Shown here: positions 17,201-24,792 of the stretch, one piece after another | Position numbering within the stretch: position 1 is the stretch's first letter | Layout of the letters: each line of letters begins with the position of its first letter | The notes under the pieces: generated by a model | What the model was told of the DNA's origin: nothing | Seen by the model: only the letters and a program-made list of their open reading frames with translations | The model's database searches: none | From: Nocardioides sp. Soil805 | Lineage (GTDB): Bacteria; Actinomycetota; Actinomycetes; Propionibacteriales; Nocardioidaceae | Length of the DNA stretch: 64,000 nt | Direction: 5' to 3' | Assembly: GCF_001429625.1 (NCBI RefSeq) | Contig: NZ_LMSU01000003.1 | Coordinates: 233,148 to 297,147 of the forward strand | Made by a program: the position numbers and the translations under genes

Positions 17201-17753
17201 CGCTGGTCGGCGGGTGGGCCTTGACCGTGGCGACGGCCCGCTCGGCAGCGGCGCTCGCGCTGCGACCGGGCGTGACGCTCAGGTCCAGGTCGGGTGCGGC
17301 GAAGCCGCTGACCGAGGTGAGGTCGCCGTCGCGGTCGACGTTGGCCTTGAGGGTGCCGCCGAAGACGGGCACGCCCTGGTAGGACTGCTTGTAGACGACG
17401 GTCCACCCGAACTTGTTGGCGATGACGGCGCTCTCGTCGAGCTCGCCGGCACGGGCACCGAAGTTGGGCGCGTACTTCGCGAGGTACGCGTCGGTCTTGG
17501 CCGCCGCGGTGTCCGCGGAGTCGGCTGCGCGGCCCGGCATCAGGTCACCGTCGCCCTTGACGCGGATGAAGCCGACCTTGCCGGTCGCGCTCTCACCGCT
17601 GACGGCGACGTCGGTGTCCGCCTGCGCCGTCATGGCCCTCAGGCCGTTGTCGCCAGCACCAGCTGCTGGCAGTGCCTGCGCCCCCATCGTGGGGAGGGCG
17701 GCGAGGCCGGCCCCCACGACTGCGAGTGCAAGCCCTCTGTTGAGGAGCTTCAC
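14298..17753 (-). CDS. Secreted thermolysin-like (M4/M36) metalloprotease with PA insert and C-terminal Ig-like repeats
   Basis: The GTG at 17753 is preceded by GGAGG 7 nt upstream and gives a classical signal peptide (KLLNRG, a hydrophobic stretch, then ALPA). Domains in order for 1151 residues: fungalysin/thermolysin-type propeptide (about 40-230), catalytic domain with zinc motif HEWGH at 362-366 and third ligand Glu386 in GALNEAYSD, a protease-associated domain insert (about 435-520), the second catalytic lobe with NHGYALLVDGG, a jelly-roll-like domain (about 700-940), an Ig-like repeat (about 960-1050) and a final Ig-like module ending in RVKR. It should be exported as a zymogen and degrade extracellular protein. 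The last module resembles the C-termini of the nucleotidase and nuclease at 24.8-30.2 kb. Confidence 0.9.
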   Translation of the reverse strand: MKLLNRGLALAVVGAGLAALPTMGAQALPAAGAGDNGLRAMTAQADTDVAVSGESATGKVGFIRVKGDGDLMPGRAADSADTAAAKTDAYLAKYAPNFGARAGELDESAVIANKFGWTVVYKQSYQGVPVFGGTLKANVDRDGDLTSVSGFAAPDLDLSVTPGRSASAAAERAVATVKAHPPTSESGDDVDVSGLRAASNELMVYRQGAVKGDAGKAVLVYQVEVTNVTKDGKGGNIRDHVFLDASTLKPVNRYSDVHEALDRALFTTDYDPATGEGGTPSPVWFEGDPFPGTLDQDQQNLVNSTGESYSLFFNTFGVDSYDDAGSTMITLHNRPDSCPNASWNGAYTSYCAGVYSDDVVSHEWGHAYTEYNSGLIYQWQSGALNEAYSDVWGETLDQLNGREDAGEVDAPRVDGQCSKYTRGAIGATINSPAAVAGPCAGAVAASFGPVFDAAGTTADVVVALDAANDAGPTVNDGCTPFTNAGAVAGKWAYVDRGTCAFVDKIDNAEAAGATGIVVGNAPGRPLGSIAAESNLYGLMVTDADGTKIKSAGTVNMTVKDVETNPKTDSHRWLIGEQSTAFGGAIRDMWNPTCYGDPGKVSDAEYHCTADDNGGVHGNSAVPNHGYALLVDGGTFNGQTVAGIGLDKAANIYFKAQNEYLTETSDFVDHADSLEAACSALVNKPIAALNLEIGGTVELADRITAADCQQVTKAIAAVELRMDPTEECGWEPILATTGEPTFTCGEGQSTKTLFSDDFEAGIAAWTADQEVVFAGATGRPWAASTDAPGNHPGGVAFGPDPGDGNCAGDAGDISGRDSIVSPAIPVPASSKAPRLSFDHYMATEAGYDGGNVKVSVNGGPFALIADSAYVFNGYNATLETAAGGNTNPMAGEAAFSGTNPGSVFGSWGTSHVDLSKAGVKAGDSVKIRFDLGRDGCGGVDGWYVDNVKVQACDDSATKVTAVHVPEPSTAGNASKVNVTVARDGSTGTAPAGTVDLVKADGTKIATGTLNGGQVSLALPADLPVGTHVMTAKYLGGGGFAPGSANVTVTVKAAPAPKPTSSTQAKLKPLKPSLKENFKAIVKVAASDDSDVTGKVVLKLDGKWLGKRLVDDGRMVYKIRKDLKVGKHKLVAIYKGSSAVEGSRDKLKFRVKR

Positions 17754-17971
17754 GAATTTTCCTCCGATTGTTCCGGTCGCCACCCGGAACGACCTGCCCC
17801 GAGTGATCTGGGCCACCATACGAACGCTGGCGTGACACCGGTAGACCCTTGAGCAGGTTTCTCGTAACACTCGTGTTTCGGTTTCGTCCCGGACGGGTCG
17901 GGGCGCGACACGCGACCCGATTGGCCCGTGTGATCCGTGGGGCTGGTGTGACTCTCCCGTAGGGTCGCGGC

Positions 17972-20635
17972 ATGGCGACCCGTACGTCTTCCCCGCCGGG
18001 GTCGCGGAGCTCGAGCACGTCCGGTTCCACCAAGTCGCGAGGCAGCTCGCGCGGTGGGACCTCGTCCTCGAACACCCGATCCCGGAGTACCAGCAAGAGC
18101 CCGGCCTCCCGCACGAGCAAGGGCGGTTCCCGCACGCCCGCTCGCGGCGGCTCGCGTCGTCCCGCAGCTCGTCCGGCACCCCGTGCCGTGCGCAACGGAC
18201 CCGGTCCGGTCGCCCGCGGCTTCGGGGGCGTCGGCCGTGCCGTCGCCTCCGTCTGGCTGGGCATCGCCCACGCCCTCGGTGCCGTCGCCCGCTCGATCGG
18301 GCAGTCGGCGCGCGACCTCGAGCCCGAGCACCGTCGTGACGGCGCCGGGCTGTTCCTCATCGGCCTGGCCATGGCCGTCGCCGCCGCCGTCTGGTGGCAG
18401 CTGCCCGGCGGGGTCATGGACTTCATGCGCTCCATGACCTCCGGCGCGGTCGGCAAGGTCGGCTGGCTGGTCCCGCTGTTCCTCGTGTACGCCGGGTGGC
18501 GCACCCTGCGCGACCCCGAGCGCAACGGCCCGGCCGGTCGCCAGGTCATCGGCTGGTCCGCCTTCGCCCTGGGGATCCTCGGCATCGTCCACATCGCCAA
18601 CGGCAACCCGCAGCCCGAGCTCGGCGACGCCACCTCGCTCCAGCAGGCCGGGGGAGCGGTGGGCTTCGTGACCTCGAGCCTGCTGCTCGACCTCTTCCGC
18701 ACGCCGTACGTCGTGGTGCCGATGCTGGCGCTGCTCGCGTTCTTCGGCGTCCTCATCATCACCGCCACGCCGGTCTACCAGATCCCGGTCCGCCTGGCCG
18801 CGGCCCGCGACCGCGTCCTGGGCCGCACCGCGCCCGAGGGTACCGTCGCCGGCGAGCTCGAGGCACCGACCACGCCGATGCGCACCCGCCGTCGCGGGAT
18901 GCTCGACGAGATCGACCCCGAGGCCGGCGACCCGGCGTACGACTCCCCGGTCCTGGAGGACCGCGAGGTCAAGCGCCGGCGCCGCAAGAAGGACGTCGAG
19001 AGCGGCACCGACGCCGGCATCGACCTCTTCGCGGACGCGCCGACCGAGACCACCCCCGCCGTGCCCGACCTGTCCGGCCCCGCCGTCCCCGACGCGACCG
19101 GCGAGGTCGAGCCGCCCCCGCACACCCCGCTGCCCCAGCGCGTCGAGCAGCTCGCGCTGTCCGGCGACATCACCTACTCGCTGCCCGGCAACGAGGTCCT
19201 CAAGCCCGGCTCGGTGCACAAGGCCCGCTCGAAGGCCAGCGACGCCGTGGTCGAGCGGCTCATGCAGGTGATGGACGAGTTCGGCATCGACGCCACCGTC
19301 ACCGGCTACACCCGTGGCCCGACGGTGACCCGCTACGAGGTCGAGCTCGGCCCGGCCGTCAAGGTCGAGAAGGTCACCGCGCTCTCCAAGAACATTGCCT
19401 ACGCCGTCGCCTCGGCCGACGTGCGGATCCTCAGCCCGATCCCCGGCAAGTCCGCGATCGGCATCGAGATCCCCAACGTCGACAAGGAGATCGTCTCCCT
19501 CGGTGACGTGCTCCGGTCCAACACCGCCCGCTCCGACCACCACCCGATGGTCGCCGGGCTCGGCAAGGACGTGGAGGGCGGCTTCGTCGTCGCCAACATG
19601 GCCAAGATGCCGCACCTGCTCGTCGCCGGCGCCACCGGCTCGGGCAAGTCGTCGTTCATCAACTCGCTCATCACCTCGATCCTGATGCGCTCCACGCCCG
19701 ACGAGGTCCGGATGATCATGGTCGACCCCAAGCGGGTCGAGCTCAACGCCTACGAGGGCGTGCCGCACCTGATCACCCCGATCATCACCAACCCCAAGAA
19801 GGCCGCCGAGGCGCTGGCGTGGGTCGTGCGCGAGATGGACATGCGCTACGACGACCTGGCCAACTTCGGCTTCCGTCACATCGACGACTTCAACAAGGCG
19901 GTCCGCGCCGGCAAGGTCGAGGTGCCCGCGGGCAGTGAGCGCACGCTGACGCCGTACCCCTACCTGCTCGTCATCGTCGACGAGCTGGCCGACCTGATGA
20001 TGGTCTCGCCGCGCGACGTCGAGGACTCGGTCGTGCGCATCACCCAGCTCGCCCGCGCGGCCGGCATCCACCTGGTGCTCGCCACGCAGCGGCCCTCGGT
20101 CGACGTCGTCACCGGCCTCATCAAGGCCAACGTGCCGTCGCGGCTCGCGTTCGCGACCAGCTCGCTCGGCGACAGCCGGGTCATCCTCGACCAGCCGGGC
20201 GCCGAGAAGCTCGTGGGCCAGGGTGACGGCCTGTTCCTGCCGATGGGTGCCAGCAAGCCGGTGCGCGTCCAGGGCTCCTGGGTCACCGAGGCCGAGATCC
20301 ACCAGGTCGTCAAGCACTGCAAGGACCAGCTCGAGCCGACGTACGTCGAGGACGTCACCGCACCGGCCGCCGCCAAGCGGGAGCTCGACGACGACATCGG
20401 CGACGACATGGAGCTCGTGGTGCAGGCCATCGAGCTCGTGGTCTCCACCCAGTTCGGCTCGACGTCGATGCTCCAGCGCAAGCTGCGCGTCGGCTTCGCC
20501 AAGGCCGGACGACTGATGGACATCCTCGAGAGCCGCGGCGTCGTGGGCCCGAGCGAGGGTTCGAAGGCTCGCGACGTGCTCGTGAAGCCGGACGAGATCG
20601 ACGCCGTCATTGCCACGATCGAGGGGAGCGCGTGA
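17972..20635 (+). CDS. ftsK: FtsK/SpoIIIE DNA translocase
   Basis: FtsK pumps chromosomal DNA through the division septum and couples segregation to cell division. The 887-residue product starts with about 80 low-complexity Ser/Arg/Gly/Thr residues, then has four or so membrane helices (about 128-270), an acidic/basic linker, the alpha-beta motor with Walker A GATGSGKSS at 553-561 and Walker B YLLVIVDELADLMM, and the C-terminal winged-helix gamma domain that reads KOPS sites (SMLQRKLRVGFAKAGRLMDILE). A TAGGGT box ends 6 nt before the ATG, so the gene looks leaderless. The stop overlaps the next start. Confidence 0.96.
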   Translation: MATRTSSPPGSRSSSTSGSTKSRGSSRGGTSSSNTRSRSTSKSPASRTSKGGSRTPARGGSRRPAARPAPRAVRNGPGPVARGFGGVGRAVASVWLGIAHALGAVARSIGQSARDLEPEHRRDGAGLFLIGLAMAVAAAVWWQLPGGVMDFMRSMTSGAVGKVGWLVPLFLVYAGWRTLRDPERNGPAGRQVIGWSAFALGILGIVHIANGNPQPELGDATSLQQAGGAVGFVTSSLLLDLFRTPYVVVPMLALLAFFGVLIITATPVYQIPVRLAAARDRVLGRTAPEGTVAGELEAPTTPMRTRRRGMLDEIDPEAGDPAYDSPVLEDREVKRRRRKKDVESGTDAGIDLFADAPTETTPAVPDLSGPAVPDATGEVEPPPHTPLPQRVEQLALSGDITYSLPGNEVLKPGSVHKARSKASDAVVERLMQVMDEFGIDATVTGYTRGPTVTRYEVELGPAVKVEKVTALSKNIAYAVASADVRILSPIPGKSAIGIEIPNVDKEIVSLGDVLRSNTARSDHHPMVAGLGKDVEGGFVVANMAKMPHLLVAGATGSGKSSFINSLITSILMRSTPDEVRMIMVDPKRVELNAYEGVPHLITPIITNPKKAAEALAWVVREMDMRYDDLANFGFRHIDDFNKAVRAGKVEVPAGSERTLTPYPYLLVIVDELADLMMVSPRDVEDSVVRITQLARAAGIHLVLATQRPSVDVVTGLIKANVPSRLAFATSSLGDSRVILDQPGAEKLVGQGDGLFLPMGASKPVRVQGSWVTEAEIHQVVKHCKDQLEPTYVEDVTAPAAAKRELDDDIGDDMELVVQAIELVVSTQFGSTSMLQRKLRVGFAKAGRLMDILESRGVVGPSEGSKARDVLVKPDEIDAVIATIEGSA

Positions 20636-22494
20636 TGGGTGCTGCTGAGCTGTACGACGCCGAGGGGACCGACGAGGGAGCCACGGGGACGACCACCGGG
20701 GGCACCGAGTCCCTGTCGGTGGCGCCCGACGCGGTCGAGGTGCGCCGCAACGGGGCGCTCGCCGCCGCCGTGGGCGCGGTCGCCGCCGCGATCGCCATCG
20801 CCTACCTCGCCCGTGCCACCCAGACCGGTGCCGCACTCGACTGGGTGCTCGCCGTCGTGCTCGGGGTCTTCTCCGCGGGCTGGCTGCGTGCCTTCGTGGA
20901 CGCCCGCACCCCGCTGCTGGTGGCCGACGCGCAGGGCGTGCGGATCCGCTTGGGCCGCACCTGGCGCGGCCTGCCCTGGAGCGCCGTGCACCACGTGGAG
21001 CACAGCCCCCGCCACGGTCTGCTGCGCGACGGCCGCCTCGTGGTCGTCGCGCACAACGAGGAGCTCGTCCTCGACGACCTCGACTCGCGCGGGCGGCGCC
21101 AGGCCGGGCTCGCCCGACGCCTGTACGGCGCGCCGCTGGCCGTCCCGCTCGGCCTCGCGACCCGCGTGCTCGGTGGCGGCGACGACCTGACCGCCGCGCT
21201 CGACCGGGTGGCCATGCGCTCCACCGAGGTCATCGTCCTCGACGCCTCCGCCCCGGACGAGGCCCCCGGGACCACTGAGACGCCTGACACGCTCGGGACG
21301 GACGAGGTCGAGCCCGACCACGCGACCGAGTCGACGGACGGGGCGGTCCACGAGTCGGTCGGGACCGACGACTCCGTGCCGCGCGTCCGCGACCCGCGTC
21401 CGCGCCTGGCCGCCGGCATCGCTCGCCTGTCCGCGCTCGTCCCGAGCCGCCCCGAGCGCTCGGAGCAGGCGGAGGACCCCACCCACGACGACGCTCTCGC
21501 GGACGAGGTGTCCGACGAGGACGCAGACGACACGACCGTCGTGGCCAGCGCCACCCCGTCGCCCCTGCGCGAGGCCACCAGCGCCCGTCGTTCCGAGGTC
21601 CGGCGCGACGTGGTCGACGACCTCGACGAGACGACCTCGGGTCGCGAGCTGCGCCGCCCCGGCAGCGTCAGCCTCGTGGAGGACACCCAGCTCTGGGGTG
21701 ATCGCGTGCGTCCCATCGCCCGCCAGGGCGAGGTCGTGGAGCCGCTGGTCATCGACGAGTTCGCCACCCAGCCGGCCGCCGACCCCGTGGTCGGACCGGA
21801 GCTGGCAGCGGCTCGCACCCGGCTCGGGCTGACCGTCGACCAGCTGGCCGACCGCACGCGCATCCGCCCGCACGTGATCGAGTCGATCGAGGTCGACGAC
21901 TTCGCACCGTGCGGCGGCGACTTCTACGCCCGCGGCCACCTGCGCACCCTGGCCCGGGTCCTCGGCATCGACGTGACCCCGCTCCTGACGTCGTACGACG
22001 AGCGCTACGCGCACGCCCCCATCAACCCTCGCCGCGTCTTCGAGGCCGAGCTGGCCACCGGGGCCAACGGCTCCATCCGCAGCACCCGCGGCGGCCCCAA
22101 CTGGTCGGTCCTGGTGGCCGTGGTGATGGCGCTGGTCCTGTGCTGGTCGATCGCCCGGCTCGTGATGGACACCCCCACCGAGCTGCGCAACGCGACGCCG
22201 GTCCTCAACGGGTCCGGCGGCCCCGGTGGTGCCGGCGGTGCGCCGGCGGCCGACCCCGTCCCCGTGGTGGTCACGGCGGCGACCGGCGGCGCCCACGTGG
22301 TGGTCCGCGACGGTGCCGGCGAGATCGTCTTCAAGGGCAACATGGCGGTGGGCGACACCCGTGAGCTCGACGCGGCGCCCCCGGTGCGCGTGCAGTCCAC
22401 CGACGGTGCCGTCACGGTGGCCCTCGACGGCCAGGACCCGCGGCCCGTCGGCGAGGCCGGCGTGGCCGGTCAGGGGACGTTCGTCGCCCGGTGA
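20635..22494 (+). CDS. RodZ-like HTH membrane protein with extra N-terminal membrane/PH-like region
   Basis: The C-terminal half is RodZ-like: a cro-type helix-turn-helix at about 385-455 (LAAARTRLGLTVDQLADRTRI), a membrane helix at 489-510 and a periplasmic DUF4115-type beta domain. RodZ links the cytoskeleton to cell-wall synthesis; the role in rod/coccoid actinobacteria is uncertain. Unusually, an N-terminal part precedes it: two membrane helices (about 40-60 and 68-88), a bacterial-PH-like region (95-160) and an acidic, repeat-poor linker (210-370). The ATG at 20635 shares one base with the ftsK stop (TGATG) and has AGGGGAG 6 nt upstream; a GTG at 20632 is the alternative. Translational coupling to ftsK is likely. 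Confidence 0.8.
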   Translation: MGAAELYDAEGTDEGATGTTTGGTESLSVAPDAVEVRRNGALAAAVGAVAAAIAIAYLARATQTGAALDWVLAVVLGVFSAGWLRAFVDARTPLLVADAQGVRIRLGRTWRGLPWSAVHHVEHSPRHGLLRDGRLVVVAHNEELVLDDLDSRGRRQAGLARRLYGAPLAVPLGLATRVLGGGDDLTAALDRVAMRSTEVIVLDASAPDEAPGTTETPDTLGTDEVEPDHATESTDGAVHESVGTDDSVPRVRDPRPRLAAGIARLSALVPSRPERSEQAEDPTHDDALADEVSDEDADDTTVVASATPSPLREATSARRSEVRRDVVDDLDETTSGRELRRPGSVSLVEDTQLWGDRVRPIARQGEVVEPLVIDEFATQPAADPVVGPELAAARTRLGLTVDQLADRTRIRPHVIESIEVDDFAPCGGDFYARGHLRTLARVLGIDVTPLLTSYDERYAHAPINPRRVFEAELATGANGSIRSTRGGPNWSVLVAVVMALVLCWSIARLVMDTPTELRNATPVLNGSGGPGGAGGAPAADPVPVVVTAATGGAHVVVRDGAGEIVFKGNMAVGDTRELDAAPPVRVQSTDGAVTVALDGQDPRPVGEAGVAGQGTFVAR

Positions 22495-22575
22495 CCCCTG
22501 TGACCGGTGCCATGGGCGCCACCAGCGGCGAGGGTTGGAGTCAGCACCCGGCGAGGCGGCATACTCACGGGTGCG

Positions 22576-24060
22576 ATGACGACCACTCCTGCTGACACCC
22601 GCCCCGCTCCCGGCTCCCCCCTCCAGGTGGCGGTGGTGACCCTGGGCTGCGCCCGCAACGAGGTGGACTCCGAGGAGCTCGCGGGTCGCCTCGAGGCCGA
22701 CGGGTTCGTGCTCGTGGCCGACCCGGAGGACGCCGACACCGTCGTGGTCAACACCTGCGGCTTCGTGGAGGCCGCCAAGAAGGACTCGGTCGACACGCTC
22801 CTCGAGGCCGCCGACCTCAAGGACTCCGGTCGCCCGCAGGCCGTCGTCGCCGTCGGCTGCCTCGCCGAGCGCTACGGCAAGGACCTCGCGGAGTCGCTCC
22901 CGGAGGCCGACGCGGTCCTCGGCTTCGACGACTACCCGGACATCGCCGCGCGTCTGCGCTCGATCGTGGCGGGGGAGACGCACCACGCGCACACCCCGTC
23001 CGACCGGCGCCGGCTGCTGCCGATCAGCCCCGTCGACCGGGACGCCTCCTCCATCTCGGTGCCCGGGCACGCCGACCACGCGACGGCGGACGTCTCCGAC
23101 ATCGGCGTCGGCGCGCCCGCGACCGGCCCGCGCGCCGTACGTCGTCGCCTCGACGCCGGCCCGATGGCCCCGCTCAAGCTGGCGAGCGGCTGCGACCGGC
23201 GCTGCTCCTTCTGCGCCATCCCCAGCTTCCGCGGCTCCTTCGTGAGCCGTCGGCCCAGCGACGTGCTGGCCGAGGGCCAGTGGCTGGCCACGCAGGGCGT
23301 CCGCGAGCTCTTCCTCGTCAGCGAGAACTCCACCTCCTACGGCAAGGACCTCGGCGACCTGCGACTGCTCGAGACGATGCTGCCCGAGCTCGCCGCGATC
23401 GAGGGCGTGGACCGGGTCCGGGTCTCCTACCTCCAGCCGGCCGAGACGCGACCCGGCCTGATCGAGGCGATCGCCGGCACCCCCGGCGTCGTCCCCTACT
23501 TCGACCTGTCCTTCCAGCACGCCAGCGCCTCGGTGCTGCGCCGGATGCGCCGCTTCGGGGATCCGGAGAGCTTCCTCGACCTGCTCGCCCGGATCCGCGA
23601 CCTCGCGCCGCTGGCGGGGGTGCGCTCCAACGTGATCGTCGGCTTCCCCGGCGAGACGGAGGAGGACCTGCAGACGCTGTGCGACTTCCTCGAGGCCGCG
23701 CGGATGGACGTGACCGGCGTCTTCGGCTACTCCGACGAGGACGGCACCGAGGCCGAGACCTACGACGGCAAGCTCGACGAGGACGAGGTGCGCGCCCGCA
23801 CCGAGCACGTCACCGCGCTCGTCGAGGAGCTCAACGCCCAGCGGGCCGAGGAGCGCGTCGGCGAGACCGTCTCGGTGCTCGTCGAGTCCGTCGAGGACGG
23901 CGTGGTCGAGGGCCGGGCCGAGCACCAGGGCCCGGAGGTCGACGGCACCACGACCGTCGAGCTCGCGGGCGACGCCCGCGTGGGCGACGTGGTGATCGCG
24001 CAGGTCGTGGCCACCGACGGGGTGGACCTCATCGGTCGGGCGACGGGAGCACGGGCATGA
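22576..24060 (+). CDS. rimO: Ribosomal protein S12 methylthiotransferase
   Basis: RimO is a radical-SAM enzyme that adds a methylthio group to the conserved aspartate of ribosomal protein S12. The 494-residue product has the N-terminal UPF0004 domain with its own cluster cysteines ([10 protein letters not shown] near 28-37, [15 protein letters not shown]), the radical-SAM CxxxCxxC at Cys206, Cys210 and Cys213, and a C-terminal TRAM domain. The chosen ATG at 22576 is 81 bp after the preceding stop; more upstream in-frame codons lack similarity to the family. The rimO stop overlaps the pgsA start by 4 nt, an arrangement conserved in actinobacteria. Confidence 0.96.
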   Translation: MTTTPADTRPAPGSPLQVAVVTLGCARNEVDSEELAGRLEADGFVLVADPEDADTVVVNTCGFVEAAKKDSVDTLLEAADLKDSGRPQAVVAVGCLAERYGKDLAESLPEADAVLGFDDYPDIAARLRSIVAGETHHAHTPSDRRRLLPISPVDRDASSISVPGHADHATADVSDIGVGAPATGPRAVRRRLDAGPMAPLKLASGCDRRCSFCAIPSFRGSFVSRRPSDVLAEGQWLATQGVRELFLVSENSTSYGKDLGDLRLLETMLPELAAIEGVDRVRVSYLQPAETRPGLIEAIAGTPGVVPYFDLSFQHASASVLRRMRRFGDPESFLDLLARIRDLAPLAGVRSNVIVGFPGETEEDLQTLCDFLEAARMDVTGVFGYSDEDGTEAETYDGKLDEDEVRARTEHVTALVEELNAQRAEERVGETVSVLVESVEDGVVEGRAEHQGPEVDGTTTVELAGDARVGDVVIAQVVATDGVDLIGRATGARA

Positions 24061-24695
24061 GCGACACCGACCGGCAGGTCTCCAACTGGAACGTGCCCAA
24101 CGCGCTGACCACCCTGCGCATCGTCATGGTGCCGTTCTTCGGCTGGGCGCTGCTCCACGACGGCGGCGACTCGACCTTGTGGCGCTGGGTGGCCTTCGCG
24201 ATCTTCGCGGTGGCGATGATCACCGACAAGATCGACGGCGACATCGCCCGCAAGCACGATCTGGTCACCGACTTCGGCAAGATCGCCGATCCGATCGCCG
24301 ACAAGGCCATCACGGGCATGGCGTTCATCGGGCTGTCGATGGTCGGGGACATCTGGTGGTGGGTGACGATCGTCGTCCTGCTGCGTGAGTGGAGCGTGAC
24401 CGCGCTGCGGCTCTCGGTGCTCAAGGACGTGGTGCTCGCGGCGTCGCAGAGCGGCAAGATCAAGACCACGCTCCAGGGCGTCGCCCTCGCCGGCCTGCTG
24501 CTGCCCCTGCCGCACGGCGACGCGCACGGCGGGGCCTTCGACGCGTGGGGCGTCCCCGGTGAGGTGCTCTTCTACGCCTTCCAGGTGGTGCTCGCCGGCG
24601 CGGTGGCGATGACGATGTGGTCCGGCTACGAGTTCTTCCGCGACGTCGCGCGGGCACGTCGTACGACGTCCGCTCCTGCAACGCCCGAACGGTAA
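24057..24695 (+). CDS. pgsA: CDP-diacylglycerol-glycerol-3-phosphate 3-phosphatidyltransferase
   Basis: This membrane enzyme makes phosphatidylglycerol-phosphate, the precursor of phosphatidylglycerol and cardiolipin. The CDP-alcohol phosphotransferase signature D-x2-D-G-x2-A-R-x8-G-x3-D-x3-D is complete ([12 protein letters not shown] then [11 protein letters not shown]). The 212-residue product has about five to six membrane helices. The ATG at 24057 overlaps the rimO stop (ATGA). In many actinobacteria cinA follows directly; here the secreted 5'-nucleotidase gene follows and cinA lies 7.6 kb away. Confidence 0.95.
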   Translation: MSDTDRQVSNWNVPNALTTLRIVMVPFFGWALLHDGGDSTLWRWVAFAIFAVAMITDKIDGDIARKHDLVTDFGKIADPIADKAITGMAFIGLSMVGDIWWWVTIVVLLREWSVTALRLSVLKDVVLAASQSGKIKTTLQGVALAGLLLPLPHGDAHGGAFDAWGVPGEVLFYAFQVVLAGAVAMTMWSGYEFFRDVARARRTTSAPATPER

Positions 24696-24792
24696 CCAGA
24701 CGTTCACGTGTCACAGCCCTTGAGGTGACTCGACGGGGTGGGGGCCGGGTTATGGTGACCCGGCTCACCCACATCCCGGAAAGGCCTCACCT

